The notes: generated by a model from the letters alone, not told the origin. DNA of 64,000 nucleotides from an uncultured Bacteroidales bacterium (GCA_900316955.1 ONEX01000020.1:1-64000), one strand, 5' to 3'. Numbered from the stretch's first letter, positions 17,223 through 25,514 are shown. Translations and numbers: made by a program.

Positions 17223-17803
17223 TGCGGAAAGTGTATGTCCATGCCCGGTGCGAGCTGAAGCCCGGCGATCCGGAACCCGACTATCGCAGCCTGTTCTCCG
17301 TGATGGAGGCTCGGCGGATGGGCCGGCTCCTGAAACGGGCGGTATGGATCTCGGCCGAGGCCCTGAAAGAGGCTGGCATCGCCGTTCCGGACGCCGTCGT
17401 CATCGGCACGGACTTCGGCTGCATCGAGAACTCGGAATCCTTCCTGAAGGCCCTCAAGGGCCTGGAAGACGCCCCGCTGCGGCCGACGCATTTCATGCAG
17501 TCCACGCACAACACCATCGCGTCCCTCATCGCCATCCGCCTGGGATGCCACGGCTATAACGCCACTTATTCCCACCGGGGCCGCTCCTTCGAAAGCGCCC
17601 TGCAGGATGCGGCGACGCAGATCGCCCTCGGCGACATCGACACCGCCCTCGTGGGCTGGTTCGACGAAATGACGCCGAACCTCTCCGCGAGCCTCCTTTC
17701 CCAGGGAATCGAACCGAAAGAACACGCCCTCGCGGTGGTCCTTTCGGCCAACCCCGAGGGCGCGGTCTGTGAGATTCCGGGTCAAGCCCGGAATGAGGGC
17801 TAG
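17219..17803 (+). CDS. half-length ketosynthase-like protein (Ketoacyl-synt_2 type)
   Basis: 194 aa. It aligns by eye with the N-terminal half of ketosynthases: HNTIASLIAIRLGCHGYNAT corresponds to the segment before the nucleophile, but the next residues are YSHRGRSFESAL, without Cys. Such short proteins (Pfam Ketoacyl-synt_2, from memory) occur in aryl-polyene clusters as chain-length-factor-like subunits. The last twelve residues, ending EIPGQARNEG, are encoded by a palindromic repeat found elsewhere in the window, so the natural C-terminus may have been replaced. It overlaps the convergent M16 gene by 4 nt. Confidence 0.75.
   Translation: MMRKVYVHARCELKPGDPEPDYRSLFSVMEARRMGRLLKRAVWISAEALKEAGIAVPDAVVIGTDFGCIENSESFLKALKGLEDAPLRPTHFMQSTHNTIASLIAIRLGCHGYNATYSHRGRSFESALQDAATQIALGDIDTALVGWFDEMTPNLSASLLSQGIEPKEHALAVVLSANPEGAVCEIPGQARNEG
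17774..17794. repeat. palindromic repeat unit inside the ketosynthase-like gene end
   Basis: ATTCCGGG (17774-17781), loop TCAAG, CCCGGAAT (17787-17794): 8-bp perfect arms. The same motif occurs at 49257-49277 and, in frame within the AlkD-like gene, at 48781-48801. Here it encodes the C-terminal residues of the ketosynthase-like protein and might also act as a hairpin terminator between convergent genes. Confidence 0.75.
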
Positions 17804-20685
17804 TATCCGAAGATTTCCTCCAGCGTCACTTGCTGCACAGGACCCAGGGTCTTGAGGAAATCCATGTCCAGGTCCGTGGGATCGCCCAGGATGGCGTACA
17901 CGTAGGGTCGTCCCTTGATCCACTTGGCGTGCGTGGCGAGGAGGTCGTCCATCGTCAGGGCGTTCACTTTCTCGTACACCTGCTTCTCGCGCGGCTCGGT
18001 GAGACCGAGTTCCTGCGCGGTCAGGTAGCTGTACAGGACGCGGTCGCCGATGGTGCGCTGGGTGCGGAGCCGGCCGAGAATGGAAGCCTTCGCAATCTCC
18101 AGATTCTCAGGCGCTTCCGGCAGAGTCTCGATGATCTCGTCGAAACCGTCCACCGCCTTCTTCAGCTTGTCGTTCTGGGAGGCGATGGTGGCGCGGAAGG
18201 CGTATGTGTCGTTCTTGAAGGCAGGGCCGCTGAGCATCGCGCCGGCGCTGTAGGCCAGGGCGCGGGACTCACGCATCTCCTGGAACACGATGGCGTTCAT
18301 GCCGCCGCCGTAGTACTCGTTGAACAGGTCGATGTACGGATCCTGCGCGAGGTCCAGCGTCTCGCCGCGGTCGGAGTACTGGATGTAGTTGAACTGGCGG
18401 GACTGGTAGGGGGCCAGGATGACCTTGGCGGCCGGCGTGAGCTGCTTGGCGGCGTACGTCTTCTGGAGCGGCTCGAGGCCTTCGGTCGGATGGGCGGCCT
18501 TCACCATCTCCACGACTTCCTCCACGGAGGCGGGACCGTAGTAGAGAATGGTTGGCTTCTTGGTGAGGAGGTCCTTGACGGAGCCGAGCAACTGGTCGGA
18601 GGTGAGTCCGGCGACGGCGGCGTTCGTCAAGGTCTTGGCCTTCACGTAGTCGGCGCCGTAGATCAGGTAGTTCTGGAGGGCGCTGTTGCAGGCGCGCTGG
18701 TTCTTCTTGTTGTCCAGACGGGCGCGGATGAGGTCCATCTTGAGTTCGGTGAGGACGTCGTCGTCACCCACGGCCGTGCGGAACAGGCTTTCGACGATGC
18801 CGAGCGCCTGGGGAAGGTTCTCGCTCAGACCGTCCACGCGGACGTTCGTCGTGTTGCCGCCCACGGAGAGGCCGTAGCTGCAGGCCAGGCCGTACATCTC
18901 GGAAGCGATCTCGGCCGCGGTCTTTTCCGGGGTGCCCAGGTAGTCGAAGTAGCTGGCGGCCAGGGCCAGGACCGGGTCGTTGTCGCTACCGCGGTCATAG
19001 CGGAAGGTGAGGGTGGCGATGTCGTTCTTCTCGTTCTTCTTGTACAGGAGCTGCAGGCCGTTGCAGTCGGCGACGGTCATGTCCTTGGAGAAGTCCACGA
19101 ACACGGGTTCGATGGGCGCGACCTCGGCGGCGGCGATTCCGGCGAGGAAGTCGCTCTGCTTGTCACGGTTCGTGACGATCGGGGTGATGCGCGGGGCTTC
19201 GATCTTCTTGATGGAAGTGTCCTCCCCGATGTGCTTGTACGCGATGGCATACGCCTGCTCACCGAGGAACTGGTTCGCGAAGGCGACGACATCGGCCTTG
19301 GTCACCCGGGCGACGCGGTCCATCCGGCCGACGGCGGTCTTCCAGGGCATCCGGTTGATGAAGGCGGTCACGAACTGGCTGGCGCGGGCGCGGTTGGAAA
19401 TGAGGCCCTGCATCTCCTGGAGCTTGTAATTGGCTTTGGCGGCCTCGACGAGCTCTTCGGAGAAGTCGCCGGCGCGGAGCTTGGCGACCTCGGCGAGGAG
19501 GATGTCACGGACTTCTTCCAGGGTCTGGCCCTCCTTGGGCATGCCCTCGAGGATGAACAGACCGTGATCCACGCGGCCGTACGGCATCACGCCGGCGTCC
19601 AGGACGGTCTGGTTCTGGACGACGTCCAGGTCGATGAGGCCCGCCTGTCCGTTCGAGAGGACGGATGCGACGATGTCCGTGATGTCACTGTCGGTGGAAG
19701 AAGTTCCCGGCGTGCGCCAGCCCATGATCACGAATTCGGCCTCGTTGCCGAGGATCTGCTTCTCCTTCGGGGCGGTGACGGGCGCTTCCGGCTTCACGGT
19801 GAAGGTCGGGAGGTTCTTGTTGGGCTTCCAGTCGCCGAAGTATTTCTCGATGATCTTGACGGCCTGGTCCGGGTCGAAGTCGCCAGAGAGGCAGATGGCC
19901 ACATTGTTCGGGACATAGTAGGTGTCCTTCTGCTTGCGGATGGCCTTCAGGGACGGGTTCTTCAGGTGGTCCTGCGTGCCGATGACGGTCTGGGTGCCGT
20001 ACGGGTGGTTCGGGAAGAGCATCGCGTTGAGGGCGTCGAACGTCTTCTCGGAGTCGTCGGTCAGGCCCATGTTCTTCTCCTCGTACACGGCCTCGAGCTC
20101 GGTGTGGAAGCCGCGGAAGACGCAGTTCTTGAAGCGGTCGGCCTCGATCTTCGCCCAGTTCTCGAGTTGGTTGGAGGGGATTTCCTCCACGTAGCAGGTC
20201 ACGTCGTCGGAGGTGTAGGCGTTGGAACCGCGGGAGCCGATGATGGACATGAGCTTGTCATACTCGTTCGGGATCGCGATCTTGGACGCCTCGTAGCTGA
20301 TGGAGTCGATCTGGTGGTAAAGGTCCAGGCGGGCCTGCGGGTCCGTCAGGGTGCGGTACACCTCGAACAGGCTGTCGATGGACGCGAGCAGGGGCTTCTC
20401 GGCCTCGTAGTCCTGCGTGCCGAACTGCTCGGTGCCCTTGAACATCATGTGCTCCAGGTAGTGGGCGAGACCGGTGTTGTCAGCCGGGTCGTCCTTGCCG
20501 CCTGCGCGGACGGGCATCAGGGTCTGGATGCGGGGCTCGTCCTTGTTGACGCTCATGTACACGGTAAGTCCGTTCTTCAGGGTGTAGATCTTCGCATTGA
20601 GCGGGTCGCCCGGAACGGTCTCGTACTTGGGGCCGCAGGAGGCGGCCACGGCGGCCAGGGCCGCCAGGAGAAGGATTCTCTTCAT
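17800..20685 (-). CDS. M16 family zinc metallopeptidase (pitrilysin-like lipoprotein)
   Basis: 961 aa, the full two-domain length for this family. The N-terminus is a lipoprotein signal (hydrophobic stretch ending VAASC, Cys16), so it is tethered to a membrane. The inverted zinc motif HxxEH appears as HYLEHMMFKGTEQFG, with the third ligand Glu in ELEAVYEEKN about 75-100 residues later. The C-terminal half repeats the fold without the zinc site, as usual. It probably degrades peptides in the periplasm or at the surface. A TAAATTTG box lies upstream (20705-20712). Confidence 0.93.
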   Translation of the reverse strand: MKRILLLAALAAVAASCGPKYETVPGDPLNAKIYTLKNGLTVYMSVNKDEPRIQTLMPVRAGGKDDPADNTGLAHYLEHMMFKGTEQFGTQDYEAEKPLLASIDSLFEVYRTLTDPQARLDLYHQIDSISYEASKIAIPNEYDKLMSIIGSRGSNAYTSDDVTCYVEEIPSNQLENWAKIEADRFKNCVFRGFHTELEAVYEEKNMGLTDDSEKTFDALNAMLFPNHPYGTQTVIGTQDHLKNPSLKAIRKQKDTYYVPNNVAICLSGDFDPDQAVKIIEKYFGDWKPNKNLPTFTVKPEAPVTAPKEKQILGNEAEFVIMGWRTPGTSSTDSDITDIVASVLSNGQAGLIDLDVVQNQTVLDAGVMPYGRVDHGLFILEGMPKEGQTLEEVRDILLAEVAKLRAGDFSEELVEAAKANYKLQEMQGLISNRARASQFVTAFINRMPWKTAVGRMDRVARVTKADVVAFANQFLGEQAYAIAYKHIGEDTSIKKIEAPRITPIVTNRDKQSDFLAGIAAAEVAPIEPVFVDFSKDMTVADCNGLQLLYKKNEKNDIATLTFRYDRGSDNDPVLALAASYFDYLGTPEKTAAEIASEMYGLACSYGLSVGGNTTNVRVDGLSENLPQALGIVESLFRTAVGDDDVLTELKMDLIRARLDNKKNQRACNSALQNYLIYGADYVKAKTLTNAAVAGLTSDQLLGSVKDLLTKKPTILYYGPASVEEVVEMVKAAHPTEGLEPLQKTYAAKQLTPAAKVILAPYQSRQFNYIQYSDRGETLDLAQDPYIDLFNEYYGGGMNAIVFQEMRESRALAYSAGAMLSGPAFKNDTYAFRATIASQNDKLKKAVDGFDEIIETLPEAPENLEIAKASILGRLRTQRTIGDRVLYSYLTAQELGLTEPREKQVYEKVNALTMDDLLATHAKWIKGRPYVYAILGDPTDLDMDFLKTLGPVQQVTLEEIFGY

Positions 20686-20704
20686 ATCTATTTGTTTGAA
20701 TGGG

Positions 20705-20712
20705 CAAATTTA
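20705..20712 (-). promoter_or_regulatory. -7 box TAAATTTG for the M16 peptidase gene
   Basis: Minus-strand TAAATTTG, 19 nt before the ATG at 20685. No TTTG is found at the expected -33 distance; that position is occupied by the terminator of the upstream operon. Confidence 0.5.
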
Positions 20713-20725
20713 CACATTTTCAGGC

Positions 20726-20759
20726 AAAAAGAAAGGCCCCGCAGCGTTTCTGCGGAGCC
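20726..20759 (-). terminator. Rho-independent terminator of the NfeD-flotillin-HTH operon
   Basis: On the minus strand GGCTCCGCAG, loop AAACG, CTGCGGGGCC (10-bp stem with one G-T wobble; plus positions 20735-20744 and 20750-20759) is followed by TTTCTTTTT. It lies about 20 nt past the HTH gene stop and just before the M16 promoter. Confidence 0.85.
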
Positions 20760-20778
20760 TTCACGGGATTCGGACGGC

Positions 20779-21000
20779 TTATCCGGACGAGGTCTCTTCC
20801 GGCCTGTACTCCAGAATGTCGCCCGGCTGGCAGTCGAGGGCGCGGCAGATGGCTTCCATCGTGGTGATCCGGATGGCCTTCGCCTTGCCGCACTTGAGGA
20901 TGGACAGGTTCGCGGGGGTGATGCCCACTTTTTCCGCCAGCTCGCCGGAGGACATCTTCCTCCGTGCGAGCATGACGTCGATATTGATGATGATAGGCAT
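20779..21000 (-). CDS. small Cro/C1-type HTH transcriptional regulator
   Basis: 73 aa. A single helix-turn-helix domain: ARRKMSSGELAEKVGITPAN (helices 1-3) then LSILKCGKAKAIRITTMEAI, resembling the YozG-like Xre family. There is no sensory domain. Its ATG overlaps the flotillin stop (TAATG), so it is translated with flotillin and may regulate that operon or respond to membrane state; no operator can be identified. Confidence 0.85.
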   Translation of the reverse strand: MPIIINIDVMLARRKMSSGELAEKVGITPANLSILKCGKAKAIRITTMEAICRALDCQPGDILEYRPEETSSG

Positions 21001-22415
21001 TATTTCACCTCCTCTTGGACCTCGGGCTTCTTGTCAGCGCCCTTGAGGTAGGACGGCAGCTCCATGCCGGCCATGTTGAAGAGATCGTTCAGCGGGGGAA
21101 CGGATTTCATCAGGCCGGAGATGAAGTTGGACGTGGCGGTCTTGCCGTCGGTGCCGGTGCCGGTGTCCCAGACGGTGACCTTGTCGATGTTGATGCCCTT
21201 CACGGCCTCGACCTGCGTCTTCACCAGATCCGGGAGCTTGTCGGCGATCATCATCAGGACGGCCTTCTGGGCATCACCCTGGGCGGCGCCTACGAGCTGC
21301 TGGAAACCGGTCGCCTGCTTGGTGAGGATCTCGAGGACACCGCGCGCCTGCGCGTCCATCTTGGCGTAGATGGCGTCGGCCTCACCCTTCGCCTTGCGGC
21401 GGATCTGCTCGGCTTCGGCCTCGGCGTCGATGATGGCCTTCTCCTTCTCGATCTGGGCGGGAACCACGACGTTGGCCTTCTGGGTGGCCTGCTCACGTTC
21501 GGCACGGGCGAGTTCCGCGTCGCGCTCGGACTTGTAGGCTTCCTCGAGGGCCTTCGCAGCCTGGACCTTCTCGGCGGCGACGGCCACGCGGTCGGCCTCG
21601 GCCTCCTTCTCGCGGCGGGTCGCGTTGGAGTTCGCAATGGCGATCTTGGAGTTGTTCTCACCTTCGACGGCGAGGGCGTTCGCCTCGGCGGTCTTGATAC
21701 GGGTGTCACGGGTGGTCTCGGCGATCCGGATGTCCTTGTCCCGGTCGGCCTCGGCCTTACCGATCTCACCGAAGCGGTTCTGCTCGGCGACGGACTTCTT
21801 CGCGTCGTTGATGGCCTTCGCGGCGGCTTCCTTACCGAGGGCCTCGATATAGCCGGACTCGTCGCGGATATCGGTGACGTTCACGTTGATGAGCTTCAGG
21901 CCGATCTTGCGGAGTTCCGCTTCCACGTTGGTGGAGACGTTGGCGAGGAACTTGTCGCGGTCCGCGTTGATTTCCTCGATGTCCATGGTCGCGATCACGA
22001 GACGGAGCTGACCGAAGAGGATATCCGTCGCGATGTTCTGGATGCTGTCCACGGAGAGGCCCAGCAGACGCTCGGCCGCGTTGGTCATGTTGTCCGGTTC
22101 GGTGGAGATACCCACGGTGAAGCGGCAGGGAACGTCCACGCGGATGTTCTGCTTGGACAGGGCGTTGGTGAGGTTGCACTCGATGGAGATGGGCTTGAGG
22201 TCCAGGAAGGCATAGTCCTGGAAAACGGGCCAGATGAAGGCCGCGCCGCCGTGGATGCAGCGGGCGGAGGAAATGGAACCGGTCGAATTCTTGCCGGTCT
22301 TACCGTAGATGACCAGGATCTTGTCGGAAGGGCAGCGACGATAGCGCTTCAGGATGGCGGCGAGCGTCACGAAGGCGACCGCCACGACAATGAGAATGAT
22401 GTATAACTGTTCCAT
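21000..22415 (-). CDS. flotillin-like SPFH-domain membrane protein
   Basis: 471 aa. One N-terminal membrane segment (LYIILIVVAVAFVTLAAIL), an SPFH/PHB domain (about residues 30-200), then a long charged helix rich in Ala, Glu and Lys (about 205-370), the coiled coil typical of flotillins, and a short C-terminal region ending with a charged tail. Flotillins scaffold membrane microdomains at the inner membrane. It is preceded by an NfeD-like gene, the standard partner, with a 1-nt gap, and followed by a small HTH gene with a 1-nt overlap. Confidence 0.92.
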   Translation of the reverse strand: MEQLYIILIVVAVAFVTLAAILKRYRRCPSDKILVIYGKTGKNSTGSISSARCIHGGAAFIWPVFQDYAFLDLKPISIECNLTNALSKQNIRVDVPCRFTVGISTEPDNMTNAAERLLGLSVDSIQNIATDILFGQLRLVIATMDIEEINADRDKFLANVSTNVEAELRKIGLKLINVNVTDIRDESGYIEALGKEAAAKAINDAKKSVAEQNRFGEIGKAEADRDKDIRIAETTRDTRIKTAEANALAVEGENNSKIAIANSNATRREKEAEADRVAVAAEKVQAAKALEEAYKSERDAELARAEREQATQKANVVVPAQIEKEKAIIDAEAEAEQIRRKAKGEADAIYAKMDAQARGVLEILTKQATGFQQLVGAAQGDAQKAVLMMIADKLPDLVKTQVEAVKGINIDKVTVWDTGTGTDGKTATSNFISGLMKSVPPLNDLFNMAGMELPSYLKGADKKPEVQEEVK

Positions 22416-22416
22416 A

Positions 22417-23025
22417 TTAGATGATGTAAGAGTTCAGTTCTTCGACCAGGAGGGTGTTGCCGTCGACCGCCTCGAGGACCTTGACGGAGGCGCCGGTCTT
22501 GATTTCGTCGCCGTCGGTGACGGCGTTGTACTCGCGGACGGCGCCCTGGATGGTGATCTGGACCTTCCCTTCGCCGGCGCGTTCGGCCGGGATGCGGAGA
22601 TAGCACTTGCCCTGGCATCCGACCGCGGACTTGTAAACGTTGATGTTGCCGCTCTGCTGCATGGAGTACAGCCACTTGAACATGTACATCACCAGGGCGA
22701 CGAGGGCGATGCCCACCAGCACGGAGATGATGACCAGGACGGCGGTGGACTTGACCGACGGCTGCAGGATGATGGCCGTCCAGCCGAAGCCCAGGAAGAA
22801 ATTGACGAAGTTGCGGAAGGTGTACAGGTTGGCGCCGCTGTCGATGTTCGACAGGTCGGAACCGTCCATGGAGGCGTCCACGTCCACATCGAAGTCCGTG
22901 CTGTCCGCATCGGCGCCGAGGAAAGTCATCACGGTCTGGATGACGAAGATGAGGGTCGCCGTGAGGGTGACGCTCCACAGGAGTTTCATGACCGGGCTCA
23001 GATCGGCCCACCAAGTTGCAATCAT
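22417..23025 (-). CDS. NfeD-like membrane protein, flotillin partner
   Basis: 202 aa. Membrane segments near residues 12-38, 75-95 and 103-120, then a C-terminal OB-fold-like region from about residue 130 with GKCYLRIPAE, DGDEIKTGASVKVLEAVDGNTLLVEEL. This is the YuaF/NfeD1b layout. A very acidic loop (DADSTDFDVDVDASMDGSD) lies between the first membrane segments. In Bacillus the YuaF-FloT pair is the best studied example; by analogy it should co-localise with the downstream flotillin. Confidence 0.85.
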   Translation of the reverse strand: MIATWWADLSPVMKLLWSVTLTATLIFVIQTVMTFLGADADSTDFDVDVDASMDGSDLSNIDSGANLYTFRNFVNFFLGFGWTAIILQPSVKSTAVLVIISVLVGIALVALVMYMFKWLYSMQQSGNINVYKSAVGCQGKCYLRIPAERAGEGKVQITIQGAVREYNAVTDGDEIKTGASVKVLEAVDGNTLLVEELNSYII

Positions 23026-23051
23026 AACGGATACAAATTAGGTTTCTTTTG

Positions 23052-23059
23052 CAAAGATA
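23052..23059 (-). promoter_or_regulatory. -7 box TATCTTTG for the NfeD-flotillin operon
   Basis: Minus-strand TATCTTTG, 26 nt before the NfeD-like ATG. A weak -33 (ATTG, plus 23079-23082) stands 19 nt upstream. Confidence 0.55.
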
Positions 23060-23161
23060 GAAAGAATTTATTGAAAAACAATAATTATTCGCAAAAAATC
23101 AACAAAAATATTTTAAAAACTCGGAAGTATGGCGGACGGTATACTTTTGTCTGAAAATTCC

Positions 23162-23169
23162 TATCTTTG
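23162..23169 (+). promoter_or_regulatory. -7 box TATCTTTG for the AI-2E-family gene
   Basis: TATCTTTG only 6 nt before the ATG at 23176; a second match, TACTTTTG, lies at 23142-23149. If 23162 is used the mRNA would have almost no leader. Confidence 0.5.
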
Positions 23170-23175
23170 TATTCT

Positions 23176-24321
23176 ATGGAACAGGAAAGAAGCATCGACC
23201 GGCTGGCTCGGTATATCATCGTGGCGGCGACCCTCGCCGTCCTGGCATGTCTGTGCTGGTATTTCAAGAGCGTGCTCGTGTACGTCATCGTCGCGTTCGT
23301 GGTCTCGCTCATCGGACAGCCTGTGATGCGGCTGCTCCGGAAAATCCGCATCCGGGGCAAGTCCGCCCCCGACGGGCTTCTCGCCATCCTCACCATCGTC
23401 CTCATCCTCGGGACCCTCATCCTGGTGGTGACGCAGGTCATCCCTGTGGTGACGGGCATCGTCCGCGACGCCGCCGTGCTGAACAGCGTGACGGCCGACG
23501 GAAATCCCCTGGACCGGGTCAACGACTGGATCGTGAGCCTGTTCCCGGGCCTCGGGCCGGATTTCAACATCATCACCATCCTGATGGACAAGCTGCGGGA
23601 GGTGACGAACCTGTCCAACGTCACGTCGGTCATCAGTTCCGTGACTTCCTTCGTGACCAGCCTCGTCGTGGGCCTGTTCTCCATCGTCTTCATCTCCTTC
23701 TTCTTCGTGCGCGACGAAACCCTGTTCCGGAAGATTGTCAGCACCCTGGTCCCGGACCGGATGGAAGGGAAGCTGGCGAAGTCCCTGGGGGACATCGAAG
23801 GCCTCCTTTCCCGCTATTTCGTGGGCCTGCTGGTGGAGATGACCGGCGTCGCCCTGCTGGATTTCCTGGGCCTGTGGCTCATCGCCCGGCTAGGCTTCTC
23901 AAACGCCCTGGGTATCGCCTTCATCGCCGGCATCCTGAATGTCATCCCGTACGTGGGACCGCTCATCGGCGAGGCGGTCGGCGTGGTCCTGGCCGTCATC
24001 CTCAAGTACGGGACCGGCGTCGGCCTGGGCGTGAACATCTGGGTGTTCGCCCTCATCGTCCTCGCGATCATGCTCGCCACCCAGCTGGTGGACAACTTCG
24101 TGTACCAGCCGCTCATCTATTCCACCAGCATCAAGGCGAGCCCGCTGGAGATCTTCATCGTCATCCTCCTGGCCGGGCACATGGGCGGCGTGGTCGGCAT
24201 GCTGGTCGCCATCCCGGCCTACACGGTCGTGCGCGTCATCGCCAGCCGGTTCTTCCCGGACCTCAAGCTCGTAAAACGACTGATTCCGGACCCTGCGGGG
24301 ATCCGGAACCAGCAAAAGTAG
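23176..24321 (+). CDS. AI-2E/PerM-family membrane transporter
   Basis: 381 aa. About eight membrane segments: two at the N-terminus, one at residues ~70-95, a pair around the cytoplasmic FFFVRDETLFRK loop, and a C-terminal block with GILNVIPYVGPLIGEAVG, the family hallmark. Members have been linked to AI-2 export, Na+/H+ exchange or unspecified small-molecule efflux, so the substrate cannot be named. The ATG at 23176 is chosen over an upstream in-frame TTG that lies inside the -7 box. Confidence 0.88.
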   Translation: MEQERSIDRLARYIIVAATLAVLACLCWYFKSVLVYVIVAFVVSLIGQPVMRLLRKIRIRGKSAPDGLLAILTIVLILGTLILVVTQVIPVVTGIVRDAAVLNSVTADGNPLDRVNDWIVSLFPGLGPDFNIITILMDKLREVTNLSNVTSVISSVTSFVTSLVVGLFSIVFISFFFVRDETLFRKIVSTLVPDRMEGKLAKSLGDIEGLLSRYFVGLLVEMTGVALLDFLGLWLIARLGFSNALGIAFIAGILNVIPYVGPLIGEAVGVVLAVILKYGTGVGLGVNIWVFALIVLAIMLATQLVDNFVYQPLIYSTSIKASPLEIFIVILLAGHMGGVVGMLVAIPAYTVVRVIASRFFPDLKLVKRLIPDPAGIRNQQK

Positions 24322-24347
24322 ATTTCTCGACTGCGCTCGAAATGACA
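24322..24347. repeat. intergenic imperfect palindrome between convergent genes
   Basis: Between the convergent AI-2E-family and adk genes lies a GATTTCTCGA / TCGAAATGAC imperfect inverted repeat around a CTGCGC centre. It ends in AATGAC like the other palindromic units in this window and may be a member of a dispersed intergenic repeat family; this is based on one copy here. Confidence 0.45.
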
Positions 24348-24352
24348 AGCGC

Positions 24353-24925
24353 TTAGAAGCGGTCCATCAGGTCGAAGATGCGGCCCTGGACTTCCGCGAT
24401 GGTGCCCACGCCGTCAATTTCGTTGTACCTTCCGGCTTCCTTGTAGAATCCCACGAGGGGTTCCGTCTTGTCGTGATAGGTACGGATGCGGTTCTCCACG
24501 ACCTCGGGGCGGGCGTCGTCCGCGCGGCCTTCGATGGTGGCGCGGTGCGCGATGCGCTCGTGGATCATGGCGTCCGGGATCATGATGGAGACCACGGCCG
24601 TGACGGCCTCGCCGGTCTTGGCGAGCATGGCGTCGAGGGCCTCGGCCTGGGCGATGGTGCGGGGGAATCCGTCCAGCAGGAAGCCGTCCACGCCTTCCGT
24701 GCCCTGGAACTTGGCCTCGATCATGCCTTCGACGACTTCGTCGGGGACGAGCGAGCCGGCCTCGATGAGGGCCTTGGCCTGGAGGCCGAGCGGTGTGCCC
24801 GCGGCGATCTCGCTGCGGAGGAGCTCACCCGTGGAGAGGTGGCAGAGATTGTACTTTTGCACCATGGCGCTGGCCTGGGTGCCCTTGCCGGCGCCCGGAG
24901 GGCCGAAGAGAATGTAGTATTTCAT
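24353..24925 (-). CDS. adk: adenylate kinase
   Basis: 190 aa; interconverts ATP + AMP and 2 ADP in the cytoplasm. P-loop GPPGAGKGTQ at residues 8-17, AMP-binding LSTGELLRSEI, FLLDGFPRT with the catalytic Arg, and the short lid form without a zinc-binding insertion (HRATIEGRADD), so this is the short variant. The start at 24925 (MKYYILFGPPG) is preferred because the P-loop strand begins there. It follows hpt by 2 nt and is probably cotranscribed. Confidence 0.96.
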   Translation of the reverse strand: MKYYILFGPPGAGKGTQASAMVQKYNLCHLSTGELLRSEIAAGTPLGLQAKALIEAGSLVPDEVVEGMIEAKFQGTEGVDGFLLDGFPRTIAQAEALDAMLAKTGEAVTAVVSIMIPDAMIHERIAHRATIEGRADDARPEVVENRIRTYHDKTEPLVGFYKEAGRYNEIDGVGTIAEVQGRIFDLMDRF

Positions 24926-24927
24926 AT

Positions 24928-25485
24928 TCAGAGCTTTGTATCCGTATCCAGGATGTAGATGTCCTTGTAGTTGCGGCCGAGGCCGTCGTAGTCCAGGCCG
25001 AAGCCGACGATGAAATCGTTCGGGATCTCCATGGCCACGTAATCCAGGCCGATGGTCTTCTTGTACATCTCGGGCTTCAGCAGCAGGGTGCACACCTTGA
25101 CCTTGGAGGCCTTGCGGGCGTACAGGATCTTGACGAGGGCCTCGATGGTGCGGCCCGTGTCCACGATGTCTTCCACGATGATCACTTCCTTGCCGGTGAT
25201 GTCGCCGGTGAGGCCCATGTCCATATGCACGGCGCCGGTGGAGGAGGTGCCCCGGTAGGAGGAGAGCTTGATGGACATCAGGTCTACGTCGAAGTCCAGG
25301 CGCTTCATCAGTTCGGCGGTGAAGAGGATGGAACCGTTCAGGACGCAAAGGAGGACGGGGACCGTGTCGGTGTCCTTGTAGTCGGCGTTCATCTTGGCGG
25401 CGACGGCGTCGATGGACTTCTCGATTTCGTCTCCCGGAATGAGGGGTTTGAAAACCTTGTCGTGAAGTTTGATTCTGTCTTTCAT
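24928..25485 (-). CDS. hpt: hypoxanthine (guanine) phosphoribosyltransferase
   Basis: 185 aa; salvages hypoxanthine/guanine to IMP/GMP using PRPP. The PRPP-binding motif is VIIVEDIVDTGRT; LNGSILFTAEL forms the pyrophosphate loop; DFIVGFGLDYDGLGRN is the C-terminal purine-site segment. Typical family length. Start at 25485, with a TATTTTTG box 22 nt upstream. Forms a purine-nucleotide operon with adk. Confidence 0.94.
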   Translation of the reverse strand: MKDRIKLHDKVFKPLIPGDEIEKSIDAVAAKMNADYKDTDTVPVLLCVLNGSILFTAELMKRLDFDVDLMSIKLSSYRGTSSTGAVHMDMGLTGDITGKEVIIVEDIVDTGRTIEALVKILYARKASKVKVCTLLLKPEMYKKTIGLDYVAMEIPNDFIVGFGLDYDGLGRNYKDIYILDTDTKL

Positions 25486-25506
25486 GGGCTCCTGGTTTTA
25501 GCTACA

Positions 25507-25514
25507 CAAAAATA
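25507..25514 (-). promoter_or_regulatory. -7 box TATTTTTG for hpt-adk
   Basis: Minus-strand TATTTTTG matches TAnnTTTG, 21 nt before the hpt ATG, in an AT-rich patch. No consensus -33 at the right distance. Confidence 0.5.

Noticed and set aside
17830-21051. Very long open frames opposite real genes (for example 1073 codons here, 1048 at 44572-47718, 896 at 33537-36227, 826 at 1483-3963)
   Set aside because: They are antisense to well-identified genes, have Val/Gly/His/Arg-rich low-complexity translations and no domain signals. Strong G/C preference at third positions removes stop codons on the opposite strand.
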